From assembly GCA_017542345.1 (NCBI GenBank), contig JAFXXI010000005.1:23413-87412 (forward strand): 64,000 nt of DNA, given 5' to 3'. Each line of letters opens with the position of its first letter. Positions within the stretch are counted from its first letter, which is position 1. The notes beneath the pieces were generated by a model that was given only the letters and a program-made list of their open reading frames with translations, was not told where the DNA came from and did not search any database. A program made the translations under genes and the position numbers. This DNA is from Bacteroidales bacterium (GTDB taxonomy: Bacteria; Bacteroidota; Bacteroidia; Bacteroidales; P3). Shown here one piece after another: positions 21,337 through 28,196 of the stretch.

Positions 21337-23526
21337 CTATTTAAGTGTCAGTTCTATCACCATGCCTTTGTTGGCGGGGGTATTCTTCTTGGGATTCTGC
21401 GAACGTACCTTGCCATAGCCGTTCACACGAACCCGGTAGCCTTCAGCGTGCAACATCTCGATGGCATCCTTGGCCGTCATGCCGTAGCAGTCAGGCACCC
21501 TGCCGCCCACCGGACGGTAGTCGTCGTACACCGCTTGCGTGCTGTCCGTCGCCTCGCGATAGTAGACCCAGCTACCGGCCGTGTCGGTCGAGTGGTAGGG
21601 CAGCTTCAGCAGTTTGTACAACGCCTTGATGTCTTCCTGCTTTCCACGCGTCAGCACAGGCACCTGCTGTGCCATGGCGCTGTCCTCTTCCAAAGTAGGC
21701 CATGCCGACTTCACAGAGCCGTCGCTCAATCCTTCGTCGCAGGCCACCACACAGTCGCTGATGCTCTTGAACACCAGGGCCGCCTGACGGCCATAGAAGG
21801 GTATGTCGCGCAGCACCACCAGGCAGGTGTAGCGCGGATTCTCCGAGGGGAAGAAGCCCGCAAATGAGGCGTTGTAGCGTTTCTTGTTGGTATAGCTGTG
21901 CACCGCAGTACCTGTCTTGCCGGCAATGCCGTAGGTATTGTTCTTGATATTGTTGCCCGTGCCGTTCTCCACCACGCCTTCCAGCATCTCACGCATCAGC
22001 ATCGCGGTGCGCTTGCTGCATATCTGCGGGTTGATGACCACTGGCTTCACCTCATGCCGTGTGCCATCCTTGTCGACGATGGCGCGGCAGAACTGCGGTT
22101 TCACCATGCGGCCGCCCGCACCCAGAGCGTTATAGAAGGCCAGCAGCCTCAACGCCGAAACGCGGGTCGAGTAGCCGTAGCAGAAGTTCAGGAAGTCGCG
22201 GTTGGAACGATGCAGGTCGTTGACGCCCACCCTATACTCGGGCGCCTTGACGTCGGGTGTCATTTTCTCGTAGGGAAACATGCGCTCCACCAGGTGGCGC
22301 AACGTGTCACGCCGGTGGGCATAGAAGTGCCATCCCAAGTCGCACATACCCACATTCGACGACTGCTCGATGACGCGCTTCAGGGTCAACGAATCCCATG
22401 ACCCATGGTCGTCCTTTATCTCTCCGTCCTTGCCGCCGAAGTCTTTGTAGCGCGCCGGCAGCCGCATCGTGGTATCGATGCTGATGTCGGGGTCGCTCAG
22501 CATAGCCGTGAGGATGACGGTCTTGAAGGTGGAACCCGGCTCATAAATGTCGCTCACCGCCACATTGCGGTCACGCACTTCGCGGTAGTCATGCGCCGCA
22601 GTGTCGATTGCCAGGTTGGCACAGGCCAGCACATAGCCCGTCCGCATCTCCATCAGCAAGGCGCAGCCCGCCTCTCCGCCATATTGGTTCAAGGCCTTGC
22701 GCAAGGCGCTCTCGGCGATATCCTGATAGCGCGTGTCTATCGTGGCCACAATGCTCTGGCCATCCACCCTGCGCTGCAGCACCACGGTGTCCACCTGGTC
22801 CTGGTCGGTGCGCTGGGCATATTCCTTCCGCGTCCGCGGCTCGTCGGGCAGCCATATACCCCTAGTCAGTCGGCGGCAGTTGAACAGGCCGTCCTGCCCG
22901 CGCAGTATAGTGTCGTAATAGCCCTCCAACCCCGTGTAGGAACCGCTCTGCAAGTCGTTGCGGAAGCCGATGGTGTTGCCGGCCATATTGCCGTAGATAT
23001 ATGCACGTACCTGATGCACCACACTCTGTCCGTCGACCTGCTTCACCACGCCCAGCTTCCAGCCCGGCAGGTGGCATATCTGCAGCCACACGGAGTAGGG
23101 CACTCCACGCTGCACCAGGAAGCAGCGACGCGGCTTAGCCTTGGCGCGTTCGGTGGCCACCTTGTCGTGGTAGTAGGCCGCGCTCCGTGCAGGCACTGCG
23201 TCGTGCAGCATCAGGCTCACGGTGTCTATATAGCGTTTGAAGAGGGAGTCCTGGATGACGGTGGTGTCGAGGTCTAGGTACAGGTCACACTCGGTCACCG
23301 TGGTGGCCAGTATCTTGCCGTCGCTCGAGTAGATGTTGCCGCGCCGCGCAGGGTCGGTGCGCAGGCCTGCCTCACGACCCTTGCCGCGGGCGCGCCATTC
23401 GTCGCCGTGCACCCACTGTATGTTGATGACAGCAATCAGTATCGCTACACCCACCACTAGTGTCAGCAGCAGGTACAGCGCCGTCATGCCGCGCGTCATC
23501 CTTGTATCTTTCTTCTCTTCTTTCAC
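21337..23526 (-). CDS. ftsI: Division-specific penicillin-binding protein FtsI (PBP3) with PASTA domain
   Basis: The septal D,D-transpeptidase that cross-links new wall made by FtsW. 729 residues: short cytoplasmic tail, one transmembrane helix (about 16-34), dimerisation domain (about 55-240), transpeptidase domain (about 255-630). Active-site motifs are S332-T-F-K335, S389-S-N391 and K537-T-G539. A single C-terminal PASTA domain (about 668-729, VPDCYGMTAKDAIEML) completes it, as is common in Bacteroidetes FtsI. It starts 32 bp after ftsL. Confidence 0.95.
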   Translation of the reverse strand: MKEEKKDTRMTRGMTALYLLLTLVVGVAILIAVINIQWVHGDEWRARGKGREAGLRTDPARRGNIYSSDGKILATTVTECDLYLDLDTTVIQDSLFKRYIDTVSLMLHDAVPARSAAYYHDKVATERAKAKPRRCFLVQRGVPYSVWLQICHLPGWKLGVVKQVDGQSVVHQVRAYIYGNMAGNTIGFRNDLQSGSYTGLEGYYDTILRGQDGLFNCRRLTRGIWLPDEPRTRKEYAQRTDQDQVDTVVLQRRVDGQSIVATIDTRYQDIAESALRKALNQYGGEAGCALLMEMRTGYVLACANLAIDTAAHDYREVRDRNVAVSDIYEPGSTFKTVILTAMLSDPDISIDTTMRLPARYKDFGGKDGEIKDDHGSWDSLTLKRVIEQSSNVGMCDLGWHFYAHRRDTLRHLVERMFPYEKMTPDVKAPEYRVGVNDLHRSNRDFLNFCYGYSTRVSALRLLAFYNALGAGGRMVKPQFCRAIVDKDGTRHEVKPVVINPQICSKRTAMLMREMLEGVVENGTGNNIKNNTYGIAGKTGTAVHSYTNKKRYNASFAGFFPSENPRYTCLVVLRDIPFYGRQAALVFKSISDCVVACDEGLSDGSVKSAWPTLEEDSAMAQQVPVLTRGKQEDIKALYKLLKLPYHSTDTAGSWVYYREATDSTQAVYDDYRPVGGRVPDCYGMTAKDAIEMLHAEGYRVRVNGYGKVRSQNPKKNTPANKGMVIELTLK

Positions 23527-23558
23527 GTCTTGTTCAACTTAACGCTTCTCGCTTAACT

Positions 23559-24011
23559 CTATATCTCATAGGGCGGTCCGGCGGTGATGCCCACCCCCGT
23601 GCCGTCCAGGTCTTCGGCTATCTGCGATATCTTCACACTCTGTTGGTATTGTTTCTGCATCTGTATGCGCTGTTCACGCAGGAAATTGATGCGGTCTTCG
23701 GTGGCCTGCTTCTCACGGCTCAAACTCTCGATGCGGTAGCGGTTGCCCACAATCAGCAGCAGGTAGACCAGGCAGAGCAGCAGCAGCGGTATCTGACGAA
23801 GCACCAGCTTGTCGCCAAGCACGTCGCCTCCCAGCACCCTGCCGATGCCACGGGCTGTCCCTTTGGCGGCAGGCGTCTTGGAAGCCTGTTGGGCGTCCTC
23901 AGGCTCCGGCTCCTGTTGCAGCGGGGCGCTGGTTGCCGAACCAACCTCCTCCTGCACCACAGGCTCCACGAGTCCCTCTTCCACCGTCTTCTCTCTGAAC
24001 TTGTTTCCCAC
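23559..24011 (-). CDS. ftsL: FtsL-like divisome protein
   Basis: 150 residues: an acidic Pro/Gln/Glu-rich cytoplasmic region (1-65), one transmembrane helix (about 74-90, LLLLCLVYLLLIVGNRY), then a coiled-coil-like periplasmic part (about 93-135) with heptad spacing and many Gln/Glu/Arg. Sequence similarity to E. coli FtsL is low. The identification rests on topology, length and its place between rsmH and ftsI. Bacteroidetes proteins at this spot share the GGDVLGDKLVLRQ-helix-NRY pattern. Confidence 0.82.
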   Translation of the reverse strand: MGNKFREKTVEEGLVEPVVQEEVGSATSAPLQQEPEPEDAQQASKTPAAKGTARGIGRVLGGDVLGDKLVLRQIPLLLLCLVYLLLIVGNRYRIESLSREKQATEDRINFLREQRIQMQKQYQQSVKISQIAEDLDGTGVGITAGPPYEI

Positions 24012-24047
24012 CTTACTATATATTTATAAAGTATTATCTATTTTTTT

Positions 24048-24989
24048 CTATTTCTCCTCGCTTACCACTTCCACCTTCTCCCCCACTCTCAGCCTTGCAC
24101 TGCGGGCGCGGCTGTTTGCCGTCACCTCGCCCTCCGACGCCTGCAGGCGTCCCACCGGCTTCACCGGCGACAGCGGATTGCCATAGAAGTCCTTCTTCAC
24201 CTCGCCCTCGAAATTGCCGCTGCGGAAGAAATTCTTCACCAGCCTGTCCTCCAGCGAGTGATAGCTTATCACCACCACCTTGCCGCCCACGGGCAGCAGT
24301 TCCACAGCTTGCTGCAACATCTCCTTCAGTGACTCCAGCTCGCCATTCACCTCGATGCGCAACGCCTGAAACAGCATAGCCAAATACTTGTTCTCCATGC
24401 CGCGCGGCAGGTGATGGCTCACCGCTTCGCGCAGGTCGGTGGTGGTCACAATCTCCTGTGTGGCCCGCGCCTTGACGATAGCCTTGGCCATCTGGCGTGC
24501 GTTGGGCAACTCGCCGTACAGGCGCAACAGCCGTGACAGCTCCACCTCGTCGAGAGTGTTCACCAGGCTGCGCGCCGTGGTCTCGCCGCGGCGGTCCATC
24601 CGCAGGTCCAGCTCACCCTCGAAGCGGGTCGAGAAGCCTCGCTCCGCCGTGTCGAACTGGTGGCTGCTCACCCCAAGGTCGGCCAGCACACCATCTACAC
24701 GGCGCACACCGTAGACCCTCAGGTAGTTCTTCAGGTATCGGAAATTCTCATGGATAAACGTGAACCCGGCCTCGCTCTCCACTTTCCACTCTCCGCTCTC
24801 CACTCGCTTCGCCGCGTCCTCGTCCTGATCGAAGGCAATCAGACGACCCCCGGGGCCGAGCCGCTCCAAGATGGCACGCGAATGGCCGCCGCCGCCAAAG
24901 GTGACGTCAACATAGACACCGTCGGGACGCACATTCAGCGCCTCGACAGCCTCGCTAAGCATCACTGGTGTATGGTAGCCCTCGGTCAT
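24048..24989 (-). CDS. rsmH: 16S rRNA (cytosine-1402-N4)-methyltransferase RsmH (MraW)
   Basis: Methylates N4 of C1402 in the ribosomal P site. The 313 residues show HTPVMLSEAVEAL at the start, SAM-binding VDVTFGGGGHSRAIL, DLGVSSHQFD and RGFSTRFEGELDLRMD, and KVVVISYHSLEDRLVK near the end. A segment around residues 62-74 (VESGEWKVESEAG) is encoded by five 7-bp purine repeats and is longer than in relatives. It overlaps mraZ by 4 bp. Confidence 0.96.
   Translation of the reverse strand: MTEGYHTPVMLSEAVEALNVRPDGVYVDVTFGGGGHSRAILERLGPGGRLIAFDQDEDAAKRVESGEWKVESEAGFTFIHENFRYLKNYLRVYGVRRVDGVLADLGVSSHQFDTAERGFSTRFEGELDLRMDRRGETTARSLVNTLDEVELSRLLRLYGELPNARQMAKAIVKARATQEIVTTTDLREAVSHHLPRGMENKYLAMLFQALRIEVNGELESLKEMLQQAVELLPVGGKVVVISYHSLEDRLVKNFFRSGNFEGEVKKDFYGNPLSPVKPVGRLQASEGEVTANSRARSARLRVGEKVEVVSEEK
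24771..24805. repeat. 7-bp purine iterons inside rsmH
   Basis: On the coding strand GAGTGGA, GAGCGGA, GAGTGGA, AAGTGGA, GAGCGAG: five 7-bp units in 35 bp. They encode ESGEWKVESE in a surface loop after the SAM-binding aspartates. Confidence 0.7.
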
Positions 24990-25441
24990 TCTTCTGCAGT
25001 CGTCTGGCCCAGCAGTTCCTCCGCTCTCTTCGCGAAGTCGCCGCCGGTGGTGTTCATCTTGTCGTAGGTCGAACGATCCCAGAGCTCGATGAACTTGCCA
25101 GTCGATTGCAGGACTACCTCTTTCGCTTTCGCCACAAGCGCTTTCTGCTCGGCAGGCACCAGAAGGCGGTCGTTCGAGTCAAGCTCGATGATGTTGCCCT
25201 CCGTCAGCTTGCGCAGCAGCTCGCGGTCCTCGCGGCGGTAAGGATTCAGTTTCTCTTGGAGTTTCTCCACTTCTTCCCTGAAACTGGCATAGGTCCACAG
25301 CTCCAAACACTCGGCATAGATGCTCTGGCGTATCACGAAGCGGCCGTCTTCGGTCTCCAACTGCCGTTTCAAGGCAATCGGGAACTTGAAGCGACCGTTC
25401 GAGTCCACCTTACAGTATTCTTTTCCAAGTATTAAGGCCAT
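24986..25441 (-). CDS. mraZ: Transcriptional regulator MraZ
   Basis: The first gene of the dcw cluster and, in other bacteria, a DNA-binding ring-forming regulator of its own operon. 151 residues with two AbrB-like SpoVT folds: LGKEYCKVDSNGRFKFPIAL in the first half and IELDSNDRLLVPAEQKALV in the second, both with the D-x-x-x-R motif. It overlaps rsmH by 4 bp. The upstream region shows a promoter and a pair of 14-bp direct repeats but no clear TGGGN boxes. Confidence 0.94.
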   Translation of the reverse strand: MALILGKEYCKVDSNGRFKFPIALKRQLETEDGRFVIRQSIYAECLELWTYASFREEVEKLQEKLNPYRREDRELLRKLTEGNIIELDSNDRLLVPAEQKALVAKAKEVVLQSTGKFIELWDRSTYDKMNTTGGDFAKRAEELLGQTTAEE

Positions 25442-25464
25442 TTCTACCTACTATTTTTCAGGGT

Positions 25465-25499
25465 GTAAAATTACGAAGAAAAATCCAATTTCTGCCAAA
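25465..25499 (-). promoter_or_regulatory. Likely promoter of mraZ and the dcw cluster
   Basis: On the minus strand TTTGG (25499-25495) and TAATTTTA (near 25473-25466) are spaced by about 21 bases. This fits the Bacteroidetes -33/-7 pattern, with one mismatch in the -7 box. Confidence 0.5.
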
Positions 25500-25502
25500 A
25501 AA

Positions 25503-25536
25503 ATCCTTTTTTTGTTTATTTTATCCTTTTTTTGTT
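25503..25536. repeat. Two 14-bp direct repeats upstream of mraZ
   Basis: ATCCTTTTTTTGTT occurs at 25503-25516 and 25523-25536, 20 bp apart (two helical turns), just upstream of the -33 box. A regulator site or a chance T-rich duplication are both possible. The rest of the gap up to 25680 is AT-rich and holds no gene. Confidence 0.45.
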
Positions 25537-25680
25537 GTTCATAACCTATAACGCAGCTTTTTCAAAAAAGTTTCACTTCCCATGAAAATAATTCACAACA
25601 CACTGAAACACACGCAATAAAAATTGCACTTAGATACCCTTCGAAAAGGGTCTTTTTGTGTTGAAAACTTTTTCGGCCAC

Positions 25681-25787
25681 TCCTCCCCTCTCCGTCCCCT
25701 CCACATTCCCTCCGCACCCCCTTCGCATTTTGTCGGAGGAGGAGCGGAGGGGGACCGGAGCGGGTCCGGAGGGGATCCGGAGGGGAA
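25681..25787. repeat. 11-bp-iteron intergenic repeat, copy 2 (inverted)
   Basis: Reverse orientation to copy 1: CCCCTTCGCATTTTGTCGG in the middle, then GGAGCGGAGGG, GGACCGGAGCG, GGTCCGGAGGG, GATCCGGAGGG. It lies in the 535-bp gap between divergent mraZ and the S46 peptidase gene. Confidence 0.8.
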
Positions 25788-25921
25788 GACTGGCAATAGC
25801 TGATTTTCTGCACTTTACATATCATGCTGATTTATAGTAAATTATGCGTAGATTTATAAAATTTAGGAAATGGGGCGGGAGTTTTTTTGAGAGGTGTCGC
25901 CCGCATGTCGAAAAAAATTCG

Positions 25922-25929
25922 TAACTTTG
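25922..25929 (+). promoter_or_regulatory. -7 promoter element of the S46 peptidase gene
   Basis: TAACTTTG matches TAnnTTTG exactly. A -33 TTTG at the expected distance is not clear. The leader to the ATG at 25977 is about 40 nt. Confidence 0.5.
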
Positions 25930-25976
25930 CAACTTGCTATAATAAGGAATTATTCACAATAAAAACAAATAATACA

Positions 25977-28142
25977 ATGAAAATTCGCACTTTAGTATTG
26001 ACGATGGCCCTTGCGCTGATGTTGCCGACGGCAGCGCGCGCCGACGAGGGCATGTGGTTGCTGTCGCTGATTGGCAAGAACTACAACGACATGCAGAAGG
26101 CGGGCTTCAAGCTGACGCCCGAGGACATTTACAGCGTGAACCAGAGTTGCCTGAAGGACGCCATTGTGGGTCTGGGCAACGCCGGCAGCCCGTTCTGGCA
26201 TTTCTGCACGGGTGAGATTATCTCGTCGAAGGGCCTGGTGAGCACGAACCACCACTGCGGCTATGGCAAACTGCAGGAGCATTCGACGATTGAGCACGAC
26301 TATCTGAGAGACGGTTTCTGGGCCTACACGATGAACCAGGAGCTGCCCAACCCGGGCCTGACGGCTTCTATCCTGGTGAGGATGGAGGATGTAACAGACA
26401 GGGTGAAGAAGTCGCTGACCGACGAGATGAGCGAGGGCGACCGCGAGGCAGCCATCCGCAAGGTGTGCAGCGAAATCGAGGCCGAGGCCGCGGAAGGCAC
26501 CCAATATGCCGCCAAGGTGAAGCCGATGTTCAACGGCAACCAGTTCTTCCTGTTTGTGCACATCATCTACCGCGACGTGCGTCTGGTGGGTGCCCCTCCA
26601 AGCTCGATGGGCAAGTTCGGTGGCGACACCGACAACTGGAGCTGGCCGCGCCACACCTGCGACTTCTCGATGTTCCGCATCTATACGGCCCCCGACGGGA
26701 GCCCGGCCGACTACTCGTCCAACAACGTGCCGCTGACGCCGAAGTACCACCTGAAGGTGAGCGCCGGCGAGCTGAATGACGGCGATTTCGCGATGGTGAT
26801 GGGCTTCCCCGGCACCACCGACCACTTCCTGACCAGCTACGGTCTTGAAGAGACCATGAACATCACCAACGACCTGCGCTACAAGATCCGCACCGTGAAG
26901 ATCAACATCTTGCGCGAGGAGATGGCCGCCGACCAGGCCACGCGCATCAAATACGCTTCGAAGTATGCCAGCTGCTCGAACTACTGGAAGTACAGCTGCG
27001 AGCAGAACAAGGCCCTGAAGGCCTTGAACACCATGGGCGTGAAGAAGGAAGTGGAGCAAGAGTACAGCGACTGGGCCCGCTTCCAGTCGTCGCCCAAGTA
27101 CGGCAAGGCCCTCGACCTTATCCGTCAGGGCTATGCCGACCGCGCCAAGGTGGAAGAGGCCAGCATGTATGTGATAGAAGGCCTGCTGACGGGCCCCGAG
27201 GCGCTGCTGTTCGCCGCCAGGCTGAGCACCTCGTTCCAGCGCGATCTGGAGCAGGACAAGGATGCCAACCTGAGCCGCTACGAGACCTACATAAACAACT
27301 TCTTCAAAGACTATGACGAGAACGTCGACCGCCGCCTGTCGGCAGCTCTCTTCGCTTATGTCTATGCCAACATGGACCCCGAGAAGTGCCCCGAGTTCCT
27401 GAAGAAAGCCGAGAAGAAATACAAAGGCGACTGGGACAAGTATGTAGCCGAGCTTTACAGCAAGAGCATCTTCGCCAACGAGGAGTCCCTGGGCAAGTTC
27501 ATGCTCAAGCCCAACGCCAAGCTGCTGGAGAAAGACGCCCTGGCACTTGCCGGACAGGAAGCCCTGAACCTCTACATCAATATCGGCAGCGAGCTGTCGC
27601 AGGAGAGCAGCGAGAACCTGCAGCGCGGCATACGCGACTTCACCGACGGCATCCTCCAGATCAATGAGAAGAACGGCAAGCTGATGTCGCCCGACGCCAA
27701 CTCGACCATCCGTCTGACCTACGGCAATGTGATGAGCTACGAGCCCAAGGACGGCGTGGAATACAAGCACTACACCACGATGAAGGGTGTCATCGAGAAG
27801 GAAGACCCGAACAACAGCGAGTTCAATGTGCCGGAGCGTCTGAAGAAGCTCTATGCCGAGAAGAACTTCGGTCCCTACACCAACAAGAAAGGTGAGATGC
27901 CGACCTGCTTCATCACCAACAACGACATTACCGGTGGCAACTCGGGTTCGCCCGTGCTGGGCGACAAGGGCCAGTTGATTGGTCTGGCCTTCGACGGCAA
28001 CAGCGAGGCCATGAGCGGTGACATTGACTTCGAGGAGAACCTGCAGCGCTGCATCTGCCTCGACAGCCGCTACATGCTGTGGGTCATCGACATCTACGCC
28101 GGCGCCAAGAACCTCATCGAGGAAATGGACATCGTCCGCTAA
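25977..28142 (+). CDS. S46-family dipeptidyl-peptidase (DPP7-like)
   Basis: Releases N-terminal dipeptides from peptides in the periplasm, as used by asaccharolytic or peptide-feeding Bacteroidetes. The start at 25977 gives a clean signal peptide (MKIRTLVLTM...ARA, about 22 residues). An upstream in-frame ATG would bury it. The mature 721-residue protein has catalytic His 93 (STNHHCGYG) and Ser 656 (GGNSGSPV), with a long helical insertion between. The S1-pocket position is Gly 674 (LAFDGN). DPP11 enzymes specific for Asp/Glu have Arg there (FDRN), so preference for hydrophobic or aliphatic P1 (DPP7 type) is inferred. It is monocistronic or leads into rpoN through a 9-bp iteron array. Confidence 0.92.
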   Translation: MKIRTLVLTMALALMLPTAARADEGMWLLSLIGKNYNDMQKAGFKLTPEDIYSVNQSCLKDAIVGLGNAGSPFWHFCTGEIISSKGLVSTNHHCGYGKLQEHSTIEHDYLRDGFWAYTMNQELPNPGLTASILVRMEDVTDRVKKSLTDEMSEGDREAAIRKVCSEIEAEAAEGTQYAAKVKPMFNGNQFFLFVHIIYRDVRLVGAPPSSMGKFGGDTDNWSWPRHTCDFSMFRIYTAPDGSPADYSSNNVPLTPKYHLKVSAGELNDGDFAMVMGFPGTTDHFLTSYGLEETMNITNDLRYKIRTVKINILREEMAADQATRIKYASKYASCSNYWKYSCEQNKALKALNTMGVKKEVEQEYSDWARFQSSPKYGKALDLIRQGYADRAKVEEASMYVIEGLLTGPEALLFAARLSTSFQRDLEQDKDANLSRYETYINNFFKDYDENVDRRLSAALFAYVYANMDPEKCPEFLKKAEKKYKGDWDKYVAELYSKSIFANEESLGKFMLKPNAKLLEKDALALAGQEALNLYINIGSELSQESSENLQRGIRDFTDGILQINEKNGKLMSPDANSTIRLTYGNVMSYEPKDGVEYKHYTTMKGVIEKEDPNNSEFNVPERLKKLYAEKNFGPYTNKKGEMPTCFITNNDITGGNSGSPVLGDKGQLIGLAFDGNSEAMSGDIDFEENLQRCICLDSRYMLWVIDIYAGAKNLIEEMDIVR

Positions 28143-28145
28143 AGC

Positions 28146-28190
28146 CTAGAATAACTAGACAATCTAGATAAGCTAGAATATCTAGAAGAT
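28146..28190. repeat. Five 9-bp CTAGA iterons between the S46 gene and rpoN
   Basis: CTAGAATAA, CTAGACAAT, CTAGATAAG, CTAGAATAT, CTAGAAGAT in perfect 9-bp register. It fills nearly the whole 54-bp gap and ends 6 bp before the GTG start of the sigma-54 gene. Confidence 0.85.
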
Positions 28191-28196
28191 ACCCAA

